Assembly: GCA_903831045.1 (NCBI GenBank)
Contig: CAIKWG010000004.1
Location: 1-35,865 of the forward strand
Source: an uncultured archaeon
GTDB taxonomy: Archaea; Nanobdellota; Nanobdellia; Pacearchaeales; GW2011-AR1
Length of the DNA stretch: 35,865 nt
Direction of reading: 5' to 3'
Below the pieces are notes generated by a model, which was given only the letters and a program-made list of their open reading frames with translations, searched no databases and was not told the DNA's origin. Both the position numbers and the translations under genes were made by a program. Numbering within the stretch: position 1 is the first letter of the stretch; each line of letters opens with the position of its first letter. Below, one piece after another: positions 10,224-19,502 of this stretch.

Positions 10224-10453
10224 TTAGGAAAGAAAAGTTAGAAATTTTTGGTAAAATTCTAATGTTCCTTGGGTTTATTATCATAATTTTTAATGCAGTT
10301 ATTTATCTCTTTAGACTGTGGTTTAGCTGGTCTTGGCTAAGTCTTATTGGGCTTGTTCTGGTAATTATAGGAATGAGGCTCATGCGAATTTCTAGGGAAA
10401 CAAAGAAGCAAGAATCTATTCCATCTAGAAAAATTTCTGGGAGAAAAAAATGA
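10220..10453 (+). CDS. Small two-TM membrane protein
   Basis: Overlaps both neighbours by 4 nt (ATGA); two hydrophobic helices. Confidence 0.75.
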   Translation: MIRKEKLEIFGKILMFLGFIIIIFNAVIYLFRLWFSWSWLSLIGLVLVIIGMRLMRISRETKKQESIPSRKISGRKK

Positions 10454-11244
10454 TTGAACAGGTTAGTGTAGAAAAGAAAGCTTTGTTTATTGAAGCATTT
10501 ACGGAAGAACTGATTAAAAGTTCATTTAAGAGAGTTGGGCTTTTTAGAATTCAAAAATTAATACAGGACAGCGAGGGATTTCAAGATCCTAGAGAAAGAA
10601 GAGAGTTGGTTAAAAAAATTGTTGAATCCAAAGAAAAAGAGAGAGAGGAAATGGTTTCTTCTTTGCATGAATTATCAAAACCGGTTGGATTTACAAGAAG
10701 TTTTTCTGTCTATGAAAAACCTACTGTAAAAAAGGCTCCTCCTAGTTTTTTTAGTGTTTTCAAACCTAAAAAAGTTGCAGAAGTGCAACCTATTAGGAAA
10801 TTTGCAAAGGTTCTCAAGGTTCCAGAACCAAGATTGCCTTCTAGGTTGAGTTATCTAACTCCCGTTAAAACCAATGAAGAAATTGATTTGGGTAAGTTAA
10901 ATCTTCTTGTGCAAGACCCAAATGTTGTTTCTATTGAGGTTGAGGGACCAAATAAGAATGTATTTGTTTCTGGGAAGATGGGAACAAAAAAAACTGGTGT
11001 TATTTTGACCAGCGAAGATATAGATAAGGTTTTGAATGATTTTTCTTCCAGTACTAAGATTCCAGTTAATAATGGATTGAATAAAATGGCTTTTGGAAAA
11101 TTGATATTAAATGCAGTTGTTTCTGGGAAGATGGATAAAAGATTAAGCCTGAAGAAGATTCTTGAAAATCCTAATATTGTTCCTCGTCCGGTTTCTAACG
11201 ATAAAATAAATCCTGTTCGTAAAAGAAGAGTGTTTTCAACCTGA
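10450..11244 (+). CDS. Protein with a domain resembling the N-terminal domain of TadA/CpaF/GspE-type secretion ATPases, lacking Walker A
   Basis: 'LLVQDPNVVSIEVEGPNKNVFVSGKMG...SEDIDKVLNDFSSSTKIPV...GKLILNAVVSGKMDKRLSLKKI' matches the pattern of that N-domain. Confidence 0.55.
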   Translation: MIEQVSVEKKALFIEAFTEELIKSSFKRVGLFRIQKLIQDSEGFQDPRERRELVKKIVESKEKEREEMVSSLHELSKPVGFTRSFSVYEKPTVKKAPPSFFSVFKPKKVAEVQPIRKFAKVLKVPEPRLPSRLSYLTPVKTNEEIDLGKLNLLVQDPNVVSIEVEGPNKNVFVSGKMGTKKTGVILTSEDIDKVLNDFSSSTKIPVNNGLNKMAFGKLILNAVVSGKMDKRLSLKKILENPNIVPRPVSNDKINPVRKRRVFST

Positions 11245-11290
11245 ATTCTAAAATATAAATTTTTATAAAACCTCAAATATACCTTTTACT

Positions 11291-12007
11291 ATGAAATCAG
11301 AAATTAGCTATCTACCAATAGACGTTGCTCGAAAAAAAGCAATTGTTGTAGGACCAGAACTTAAACAAGAGAATCTAGAATCATTTTCAATGTTTAGGGA
11401 ACAATACGTGGGAGCTCTAAAAGAGATAGAATCACGTTTTGGCAAACATGGATTGGCTCTTAAATCATTTTGTGAAGGTATGGATTTTGAAAATTTAACG
11501 GGATCTAATTTTCTCTTTGCAAATTATCTTGCTTCCTTTAGTGGGAAGAAAATAATTAATCTTCCAGAGTTAGAAGGAATTCTTAATCAAAATACAAGTT
11601 TTTTTTCTTCTTTTTATTTAGATGTTTCTGAGGTTGTTCTTTTATCAAATAAAACTTCTTATGCAAAAAATAAATATTTATTGGAACATCTTGTTAATCA
11701 GGTTGAATATTATGGATATGAACTCAATTCTGAAAAACCTTTGATTATTCCTTCTCCTAAGATTGTATTGGATTCTGAAAATTTTGATAAAGGTTATGGT
11801 CTTTTATTAGAATTAGATAAGGATGCCTATTATGATTCCTCTTTTATTCCTCATAGAGAAAGTGTTTTTCTTGGGGGAGTTGAAAATGCATTGTCTTCTT
11901 CAAAAAATGGAATAAATCGTATAAGTTTTATGGAAAATGAAATCAATATTGGTCCTAACCTAAATGAATCCTATGAAAATGGAAGAATTGTTTTTATTGA
12001 AAAATAA
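11291..12007 (+). CDS. Hypothetical protein
   Basis: Long intact ORF, AT-rich upstream region with TATA-like sequence. Confidence 0.65.
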   Translation: MKSEISYLPIDVARKKAIVVGPELKQENLESFSMFREQYVGALKEIESRFGKHGLALKSFCEGMDFENLTGSNFLFANYLASFSGKKIINLPELEGILNQNTSFFSSFYLDVSEVVLLSNKTSYAKNKYLLEHLVNQVEYYGYELNSEKPLIIPSPKIVLDSENFDKGYGLLLELDKDAYYDSSFIPHRESVFLGGVENALSSSKNGINRISFMENEINIGPNLNESYENGRIVFIEK

Positions 12008-12010
12008 AAT

Positions 12011-13621
12011 TTAGAATAAATTTTCACTTTTTGAATAGTTAACTAGTGGGGTTGATGCAGAACTTGATTCTTGTAGGGTGTAAGCAATGTCCTTAAGCCA
12101 GTTTATTTTATCTCTCTCAATATAATAATCCATTGTTGTTGAATTAAGTGAAGCTTGGTAGGAATATTCTACTTGATAGGTTTCTAGTGTGAATTTAACT
12201 ATTACCCAATCTCTGTAATCTTTTGCTTCTTGTTTGATTGTTGCATTTCCAAAGTATGCTAATAAAGTTGATTTTTCTGTTGTAGTTAATTTTTGTAATT
12301 TAGATTCTTCTGGTATTGTTGCATTTTGTTCTGGAGTAAGAGAAACATTTTCTTCTGCAATTGGTTTTTCTTTAACTCCAATTGTAACATTTTCTCCTAA
12401 TTTCATACTAGTTGAGTCTATTTCTACATCTCCATAAACTAATCTTACATCTAAATTTCCTTTTTGTAGGCTAAGATTCAGGTTAGTTAAATCAATAGGG
12501 AATGAAACCAGTTGATCCTTGAGATAGTTAGCTCCGAATCCTTCTGTTGAAGTATAATAGGAAGTTGTTATGGTTACTTTATTTCCTGTTTGTTCTAATT
12601 TAATGTAAGAATCATCTAGTTGTTGATTTTCTGTTGCAACACTTCCTGGAACCAATTCCAGCTTTTCTCCTTCTTTTAGAGTATATGTCAATTCTTCTGG
12701 ATATGTTAGGTCTTTTGACATTTCTTCTGTTGAGCTAATAACATTTCCTGTTGGATTTAGAGATAAAAAGAATTTTGAAACTCCTCCTACTATTCCTCTA
12801 ATAATATTTCCTGTTATTGTTGTTTCTGTCTGTGTCTCTGCTGTGGGTTCTAGTGGAGCTGATTCTGTAGATGTTTCAGGAACTATTTCTGCAGGAATCT
12901 CTTCAGTTGTAGGTTCTACAACTGCAGGTTCTGTTGGAATTTCAACTGATTGTTCTGCAGGGATTTCTTCTGTTGTAACATTAGTTTCAGTATTGGGAGT
13001 TGTTGTCTCATTGGATGTTGGTGTTTCACTGGAAGGGGTTTGATTTTCTGTTGGGGTTTCTCCAGCTGGAACTTCTGGTTCAGCTGTTTCTGTTGTAGTC
13101 TTTAATTTGAAATAAACTCTCTCGGCTTGAATTTGAGAACCCGCAACTCCATAACCTTCACCTTCACCGGTGATATCTTTACCTTGAACGTAAAAATCTC
13201 CCAATTCTAGTTGAGCAGTAGTTAATTTATTGATTAGGAATTCATAGGTTTTATCATTGTTTTGAATAATTAATTTTGAATCTGCAGGTAAAAGTTCACC
13301 TTGATTTAATTTTATATTTAAAAGACCTGAAAGGATTTGCCCTTCCACATAGTTTCCTTGTAAATCCATTGTAACTTTACCAGTTGGGCTAAGTTTAGGT
13401 ATTACAAATATTAATAATAAAGTTATTATTGCCAGAGGAATTAAAAATTGAAATAATCTTTTGTTTTTATTATGTTTAGAATGGCCTGCTGAAGAAAGAG
13501 TCGGTACTTTGTTGTTTCTTCCATGATATTCAGATACTACTTTTCCATCTACCCTTTTACTTTCGTAAAGGTATGGACCGTATAGTTTTCCGTTTCTCTC
13601 GATATATTTTTTATAAGCCAT
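12011..13621 (-). CDS. Membrane-anchored surface protein with short N-terminal cytoplasmic domain, TM, and Thr/Pro/Glu-rich low-complexity stalk
   Basis: MAYKKYIERNGKLYGPYLYESKRVDGKVVSEYHG, then TM 'FLIPLAIITLLLIFVI', then PTENQTPSSETPTSNETTTPNTE... stalk. Confidence 0.8.
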   Translation of the reverse strand: MAYKKYIERNGKLYGPYLYESKRVDGKVVSEYHGRNNKVPTLSSAGHSKHNKNKRLFQFLIPLAIITLLLIFVIPKLSPTGKVTMDLQGNYVEGQILSGLLNIKLNQGELLPADSKLIIQNNDKTYEFLINKLTTAQLELGDFYVQGKDITGEGEGYGVAGSQIQAERVYFKLKTTTETAEPEVPAGETPTENQTPSSETPTSNETTTPNTETNVTTEEIPAEQSVEIPTEPAVVEPTTEEIPAEIVPETSTESAPLEPTAETQTETTITGNIIRGIVGGVSKFFLSLNPTGNVISSTEEMSKDLTYPEELTYTLKEGEKLELVPGSVATENQQLDDSYIKLEQTGNKVTITTSYYTSTEGFGANYLKDQLVSFPIDLTNLNLSLQKGNLDVRLVYGDVEIDSTSMKLGENVTIGVKEKPIAEENVSLTPEQNATIPEESKLQKLTTTEKSTLLAYFGNATIKQEAKDYRDWVIVKFTLETYQVEYSYQASLNSTTMDYYIERDKINWLKDIAYTLQESSSASTPLVNYSKSENLF

Positions 13622-13688
13622 ATTCTTGGTTTAACTAAGTTTGTTTTTGATTTAATTTATGAAAAATAAAAAAATAAAAAAAGTGTTT

Positions 13689-13958
13689 TTATTCAGCGGT
13701 CTGCTGTTGTTGTGGTGTATATGGAACTAACACTAATGTCTGATTTCCAATTGCCAATTGATAAGCTCCTGTTGAATTTAACTGTGCAATCATATTTGCA
13801 AAGATATATTGTTGAGCTTCAATTTGCTTGTTTAGAACATAGTTGTCCATACTTGGTTTGATTACAAAAAAGTAAACTAGTACTAATGCAAGTAATATTA
13901 TAATTGCAACTAGAATCTTTATAACCAATCCTTGTTTGCTTTTTTCTCCGTCTCTCAT
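13689..13958 (-). CDS. Small single-TM protein
   Basis: N-terminal TM 'ILVAIIILLALVLVYFFVI', RBS-like ggaggt upstream. Confidence 0.7.
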   Translation of the reverse strand: MRDGEKSKQGLVIKILVAIIILLALVLVYFFVIKPSMDNYVLNKQIEAQQYIFANMIAQLNSTGAYQLAIGNQTLVLVPYTPQQQQTAE

Positions 13959-13977
13959 TTTGTTTTACCTCCTTTCA

Positions 13978-14679
13978 TTATTCGTTTGTTGAAATCTCTA
14001 TAAGAGTATTTATATCTTGTAATTTAACGTCACCATTTACTTTCACATATATTGAGATTACATCTCCTGCTTCAAATGTGATTGTATCTGTTGATTGTAC
14101 ATCATAATCGTTCTTTACTCCTTTTGAGTCCGCAACTATATCGTTTCTAAATCCAACTTCTTTTTGATTTCTATAAACAATTATTTCTACGTCCCCATTT
14201 CCATCTAATATTTCTGCATTGGTAGATAATCCAGTTATACTTCCGCTTCTCATCATTACATATCCTTTCTCAAGACTTCCTTTAATTCCAACTGCTGATT
14301 CTAGGAATTGAGATTCTTTAACTTCTCCCTTAAGTCCGAAATTAATTAACATCTTTGTAAGGATTATTTTATCTTTCTTGAATCCTTTAATTGCTTCATC
14401 GGATACTGTAATAACATAAACTGGTTTTTCTGTTCCCATGTCTACTTGATACATTGCAACATTTGTATTATCAATATTTTCAATATTAATTTGATCTGGT
14501 AAATCACTGAAATTTACTTTTTCAACAGACTGAACTTGAGTTTCATCAAGTCCTCTTTCTTTAAGAATATCTTTTACTATCCTTTGCGAACTTTCAGAAG
14601 TCACAACAGTTTCAGCTAGAACTCCTACTGCTAAAATCACCATTGTTACTATCGCAAAACTAAGTAATATCTTTTTCAT
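13978..14679 (-). CDS. Secreted hypothetical protein
   Basis: Clear N-terminal signal peptide; RBS-like sequence upstream. Confidence 0.75.
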   Translation of the reverse strand: MKKILLSFAIVTMVILAVGVLAETVVTSESSQRIVKDILKERGLDETQVQSVEKVNFSDLPDQINIENIDNTNVAMYQVDMGTEKPVYVITVSDEAIKGFKKDKIILTKMLINFGLKGEVKESQFLESAVGIKGSLEKGYVMMRSGSITGLSTNAEILDGNGDVEIIVYRNQKEVGFRNDIVADSKGVKNDYDVQSTDTITFEAGDVISIYVKVNGDVKLQDINTLIEISTNE

Positions 14680-14811
14680 TTAATCCCCTTTCTTTTCTTG
14701 TAAGTAAATAAGAAATTTCTTGTATTTAAAGGTTTCTTCTGTAGGTAAACTCTCTTGCCAAAACATCATTTCGAGAGGTAAATTTATAATCCTGTTTTTA
14801 TTAGACTGATT

Positions 14812-15096
14812 ATGGTAAACAATATTATTACAGATGAAAAACTTGAAAGCTATCTTGAATTGACTTCTAAAGCTCTGAGTATAGTTAAGGAGAATATTAT
14901 TCCTGGACGCGAGAACGATGCAAAAGAAATAATCGAAATGGCTGAGAATTATCTATCTGATGCGGATCATTTTAAATCTAGAAAAAATTTTGTTCTAGCT
15001 TTTGGAGCCTTAAATTATGCTCATGGTTGGATTGATGCAGGAGTTAGACTTGGAATTTTTGATGTACATGATGATAAACTTTTTACAGTAAAATGA
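14812..15096 (+). CDS. DUF357-like archaeal protein
   Basis: 'AENYLSDADHFKSRKNFVLAFGALNYAHGWIDAGVRLGIFDV' pattern. Confidence 0.75.
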   Translation: MVNNIITDEKLESYLELTSKALSIVKENIIPGRENDAKEIIEMAENYLSDADHFKSRKNFVLAFGALNYAHGWIDAGVRLGIFDVHDDKLFTVK

Positions 15097-15410
15097 AAAT
15101 TAAAAATTTGGAAAATGCTTTTGATGAAAGAATAAAAGAGATTGATAGTCAACTTTATATGAATCTTATTGATAATGTAACCTATGAGGTTGAAAGAAAT
15201 TATGCTGAAACTGCTTTTAATCATCTAAAAAAAGAAGGAAAAGAAAGAGTTTGGGAAAGATTTTTTGGAAAATTTGATGTTGGAGAATATGAACAGGACA
15301 AGGGAGTTTATAATAGTGTAATATCTTTTATTCGAGAAGGAAGAAAATATCTTCAAGATTTTGCTGAGAAGGAAGGATTTTCTGAGGCTGATTTCTTTCC
15401 TGGAAAATAA
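15093..15410 (+). CDS. Hypothetical protein
   Basis: 4-nt overlap with DUF357-like gene. Confidence 0.65.
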   Translation: MKIKNLENAFDERIKEIDSQLYMNLIDNVTYEVERNYAETAFNHLKKEGKERVWERFFGKFDVGEYEQDKGVYNSVISFIREGRKYLQDFAEKEGFSEADFFPGK

Positions 15411-15444
15411 TAAGTTTTATATAACAACTTGATTTTATTTAGTT

Positions 15445-16134
15445 ATGAAGAAAAAGGTGATTGTGATTAGTCTTGGAGGAAGTCTGATTGTTCCGGAGGA
15501 AGTGGATTATAAATTTTTAACTAGCTTTAAAAAAATTATTTTAAAAAATCAAGAGAAATATAGATTTGTAATTGTTTGTGGTGGGGGAAGTGTTGCTCGT
15601 AAGTATATAAACGCTCTTAGAGAATCAGGGAAAAATGAATATTCTCAAAGTTTAGCAGGCATCTCTGTGACGCGTATGAATGCTAGATTTATGAGCTATT
15701 TTTTTGATTTTGATCCTTCAAAAGGGATTCCTCATAAAATGAGTACGCTTAAAAAATATTTAAGAAAGAGGGGGATTGTTTTCTGTGGGGCTCTGGAATA
15801 TAAACCTCATCAGACTTCGGATTCAACTTCGGCTCAAATTGCTAGTTATTTTGGAAGTGATTTTATTAATTTAACAAATGTTCCCGGATTGTATGATAAA
15901 AATCCTCTAAAATTCAAAAATGCAAAGCACATAACTGAAATTTCTTGGAAAAATTTTGATAAAATGGCCCAGAAAATTAAATTTGAGCCAGGTCAGCATT
16001 TTGTGCTAGACCAAACTGCTTCTAAAGAGATTATGAATCATAGAATAAAAACTTACATTCTTGGACAAGATATGAAACAGTTGGATAATTTGCTTAATGG
16101 AAAGAAATTTATAGGTTCAATTATTAATGGATAA
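15445..16134 (+). CDS. pyrH: Archaeal-type UMP kinase
   Basis: MKKKVIVISLGGSLIVPEE, VIVCGGGSVARKYI, DSTSAQIASYFGSDFINLTNVPGLYDKNP. Confidence 0.92.
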   Translation: MKKKVIVISLGGSLIVPEEVDYKFLTSFKKIILKNQEKYRFVIVCGGGSVARKYINALRESGKNEYSQSLAGISVTRMNARFMSYFFDFDPSKGIPHKMSTLKKYLRKRGIVFCGALEYKPHQTSDSTSAQIASYFGSDFINLTNVPGLYDKNPLKFKNAKHITEISWKNFDKMAQKIKFEPGQHFVLDQTASKEIMNHRIKTYILGQDMKQLDNLLNGKKFIGSIING

Positions 16135-16575
16135 ATGGAACAGATTATTCTTAGAGAAGAAAATTTTAGTAGACTGAAAGAACTTGTTAAAAAAAATTCT
16201 GACAAAGAAATCATTTTCAGTTCGAATGATGATGATTTAAATTTGAAGATACTTGAAAAACTTAAAATTTCTATTCTTCTTTTAAATCTTGAAGGAAGAA
16301 AGGATTTTGCAAAACAGAGAAATTCTGGGTTTAATCAGGTTATGGCTAAACTTGCTAAGAAGAATAGTATTACTCTTGGAATAAATTTGGATGAGCTTGT
16401 TTTATCCCCGGATAAGGTAAGAATTATTGCACGTCTTAGACAAAATGTAGAAATTTGTAATAGAAATAAAATTCAAATGAAATTTGTAGGACAAAAGATT
16501 AATAGAGATACCTATGATTTGAAAGCGCTTGGTCTTGTTTTAAAAATGCCAACTTGGATGACTAAGAATTTGTAA
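16135..16575 (+). CDS. rnp3: RNase P protein component 3 (Rpp30 family)
   Basis: 'LEGRKDFAKQRNSGFNQVMAKLAKKNSITLGINLDELV', abuts pyrH. Confidence 0.82.
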   Translation: MEQIILREENFSRLKELVKKNSDKEIIFSSNDDDLNLKILEKLKISILLLNLEGRKDFAKQRNSGFNQVMAKLAKKNSITLGINLDELVLSPDKVRIIARLRQNVEICNRNKIQMKFVGQKINRDTYDLKALGLVLKMPTWMTKNL

Positions 16576-16598
16576 TCTAATTTTTTAAAAATTTTCTT

Positions 16599-17879
16599 TT
16601 AAATTAGTGTGCAACTATAATCTGTTTCCCAAATTTCATAATGGTCACCATTAGTGATATTAGTAACTAATTTACTTAATCTTACATATGCATTTGCACC
16701 GGTTTTATTTGGATAAACATGGGATATAATAGTAAGGCATTCTAGTTGTTGACTTCCAGGAAAGATGATGTATCTTCCAGCATAACTTGTGTTTGCTGTG
16801 GGTAAATCTGGACTATCAAAATATTCTCCTACAAAAAAAGGCCATATTGATGCAACTGTTCCTGTACTCAAGGCTGTTTCAGCAGTACAATTTCCTTCCT
16901 TACAAACAAATCCTGGGCCGAATAATCTTTCACAATCATCGTTTGATGCACATTCAAGAGGAACATAACATTCAGCTCCTGTGAGAGTTAATCCACAAGT
17001 TTCTCCTTCTGGGCAGGTTTCTAGCGTTTGAGTTATTGCACTTTCATTACATGTTCCGGAGTTACAAATTCTAGTTCTGTAATCTTGAACAATTGCATCC
17101 TTATCTCCATTACATCTTGGGCTTCCCATAAACCCGCTTGGACCACAGGTTTGTTCTACATTCTGTGCAGTACAATTTATTGATTCTGCAATGCATTCTC
17201 CATTATAGCAAGTTGTTCCTCCTGCACATGTTGTTTTTAATAATAAATCTGCTGAATCAGTACAAATTCCAACTAGACATTTGAATGTTCTATAATTTTG
17301 ATAAACCTGGGTTGCATCTTGACTACAACGAGCTGTTCCATCAATCCAATTGTCTGCTCCACACATTAAATCTGAATTACATGAATCTTCTCCTCCAATT
17401 GTGCTTGTTCTATTTAATTTTGAATTTAATCCTCCGATTGGTTTTGACTGGAGTCCAATAATTTCTTCACCAGATTCTAAAAGAATAATCGGGGCTACAG
17501 ATATTTTTTCTACATCATATAATATTAGTTCTGAACTTTCTGAGAGATTTATTGTAAATGTTTTTGATGACCCTTCGTTAAACATTGTGAATCTTCTATC
17601 AAATACTTCCACTGTTTTTCCGTCGTCCACCATTATTTTTATTCCGGTAACATTTCCTGAACCAACGTTTCTAGTTACCCTTACCGTTGCTATTCCTGAA
17701 GTGAAATTAACGTTTGCAGAATCTGTTTGTACATCTACAGTTATTCTTGCCAAAGATATTTGTCTTGTACTAGTGTCCATTACACTTCTTACAACCCCCC
17801 AGACAATAAGAATTGCTACAATTGTTATAGCTATTATTATAACAGTAGTAACTACACTGGATAAACCTCTCTTTTGCAT
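16599..17879 (-). CDS. Type IV pilin-like surface protein with Cys-rich repeats
   Basis: MQKRGLSSVVTTVIIIAITIVAILIVWGVV class III signal peptide; Cys-rich repeats 'CGADNWIDGTARCSQD..VYQNYRTFKC' / 'CGPSGFMGSPRCNGDKDAIVQDYRTRIC'. Start reassigned from 17945 to 17879. Confidence 0.8.
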   Translation of the reverse strand: MQKRGLSSVVTTVIIIAITIVAILIVWGVVRSVMDTSTRQISLARITVDVQTDSANVNFTSGIATVRVTRNVGSGNVTGIKIMVDDGKTVEVFDRRFTMFNEGSSKTFTINLSESSELILYDVEKISVAPIILLESGEEIIGLQSKPIGGLNSKLNRTSTIGGEDSCNSDLMCGADNWIDGTARCSQDATQVYQNYRTFKCLVGICTDSADLLLKTTCAGGTTCYNGECIAESINCTAQNVEQTCGPSGFMGSPRCNGDKDAIVQDYRTRICNSGTCNESAITQTLETCPEGETCGLTLTGAECYVPLECASNDDCERLFGPGFVCKEGNCTAETALSTGTVASIWPFFVGEYFDSPDLPTANTSYAGRYIIFPGSQQLECLTIISHVYPNKTGANAYVRLSKLVTNITNGDHYEIWETDYSCTLI

Positions 17880-17983
17880 GGAATCTAAACGCAGAATTAA
17901 TTTATAAACATTCTTAAAAATACATTGCAATCTTAAAATAAGCAAAACATATGTTTTTTAAAACCCATTGATTTAATGTTTTT

Positions 17984-19501
17984 ATGATTGAAAAACAAAA
18001 GATTGCTGAATCTCTAAGCCCGCATGAGAGAAAGATTTTGCCTTATTTAGAAGAGGGAATCTCTGATATTTGTCAAAAAACTAATCTTGACAGGGTTGCC
18101 GTGCTAAGAGCTCTTGAATATTTACAAAATAAAGGATTGATTAATCTGGTTGTTACACGAAAAAAGATTGTTGATGTGGGAGTTAATGGGGCTCTTTATA
18201 GAAAAAAAGGGTTACCAGAACGTAGGCTTTTGAATATTGTTGCTGAAAGAAGAATTGTTTCTCTTGAAGATGCTCAAAAGGAAAGTGAACTTAGTGATGA
18301 TGAGTTCAAGGCATCTCTTGGAGCGCTAAAAAGAAAAGCAATGATTGATTTGAAAAATGGTAAGTTGGTTTTAAGTGCTAGTTCAGAAGAAATTTCTAAA
18401 AAAACACTGGAAGAATTATTTTTAGAAGATTTACCTCTAGCCTATGATGAACTTGGTCCTGAACAAAAGTTTGCTTTAAAAATTCTAGAGGGAAGAAAAA
18501 ACATTATAGATTATAGTGAAGAAAAAGAAACTAAGATTGAAATATTGGACTTGGGAAAATCTTTGATTAAAGATGGAATTAAAGTAGGAGAAATGATTGA
18601 ACAGATTAGTCCTGAAATATTAAAGAAAGAACAAAATTGGAAGGGCAAAAAGTTTAGAAGATATGATCTGACTGTTCCTGTTTCTAGAGTTTATGGGGGA
18701 AAAAGACATTTTGTTAATCAGGCAATTGATTATGGTAGGAAATTATGGACCGAGATGGGTTTTGAAGAAATGAAGGGAGATATGGTTCAAACTTCTTTCT
18801 GGAATTTTGATGCTCTATTTACTGCTCAAGATCATCCAGTTAGAGAAATGCAAGATACTTTCTTTTTGAATCTAAAGGGAGAATTGCCAGATAAAAAGTT
18901 GGTTAAGGCAGTTAAAGATTCTCATGAAAAGGGTGTTGCTGGAAGTAAGGGTTGGAAATATAATTGGAATGAAGAAGAAGCAAAGAGGCTGGTTCTTAGA
19001 ACTCATACAACTAGTTTATCTGCTCATACTCTTGCTGGATTAAAGCCAGAAGATTTACCTGCAAAGTTCTTTGCAATTGGAATTAATTTCAGAAACGAAA
19101 CAATTGATTGGTGTCATGGTTTTGAATTCTTACAAACAGAAGGAATTGTAGTTGACCCTAATGCTAATTTTAGAAATTTGCTTGGTTATTTAAAACAACT
19201 TGCCAAAAAAATGGGATTCGAAAAAGTTAGGTTCAGACCTTCTTATTTTCCATACACTGAACCAAGTGTAGAGGGGGATGTTTGGAATGAAGATAGAAAA
19301 GAATGGGTTGAAGTTTTTGCCGCTGGAATTTTGAGACCAGAAGTTGTTGAACCTTTGCTTGGAAAATCAATTCCTGTTTTAGCCTGGGGTCCTGGTTTTG
19401 GAAGAATGATTATGGGATATTATGATATTAAGGATTTGAGAGATTTGTATAAAAATGATTTAACTCAATTGAGAAATATAAAAGGGTGGGTGAAGGTTTA
19501 G
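17984..19501 (+). CDS. pheS: Phenylalanine--tRNA ligase alpha subunit
   Basis: FDALFTAQDHPVREMQDTFFL, LRTHTTSLSAHTLAGL, FRPSYFPYTEPSVEGDVW, GPGFGRMIMGYYDIKDLR. Confidence 0.97.
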   Translation: MIEKQKIAESLSPHERKILPYLEEGISDICQKTNLDRVAVLRALEYLQNKGLINLVVTRKKIVDVGVNGALYRKKGLPERRLLNIVAERRIVSLEDAQKESELSDDEFKASLGALKRKAMIDLKNGKLVLSASSEEISKKTLEELFLEDLPLAYDELGPEQKFALKILEGRKNIIDYSEEKETKIEILDLGKSLIKDGIKVGEMIEQISPEILKKEQNWKGKKFRRYDLTVPVSRVYGGKRHFVNQAIDYGRKLWTEMGFEEMKGDMVQTSFWNFDALFTAQDHPVREMQDTFFLNLKGELPDKKLVKAVKDSHEKGVAGSKGWKYNWNEEEAKRLVLRTHTTSLSAHTLAGLKPEDLPAKFFAIGINFRNETIDWCHGFEFLQTEGIVVDPNANFRNLLGYLKQLAKKMGFEKVRFRPSYFPYTEPSVEGDVWNEDRKEWVEVFAAGILRPEVVEPLLGKSIPVLAWGPGFGRMIMGYYDIKDLRDLYKNDLTQLRNIKGWVKV

Positions 19502-19502
19502 G

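Noticed and set aside
10851-11276. Minus-strand 141-aa ORF
   Set aside because: Antisense to 10450-11244, whose sense frame shows a recognisable domain pattern
12234-13043. Plus-strand ORFs 12234-12437 and 12843-13043
   Set aside because: Antisense to the Thr/Pro-rich surface protein; Ser/Val/Gly low-complexity shadow
16787-17907. Plus-strand ORFs 16787-16984 and 17350-17907
   Set aside because: Antisense to the Cys-rich pilin-like gene
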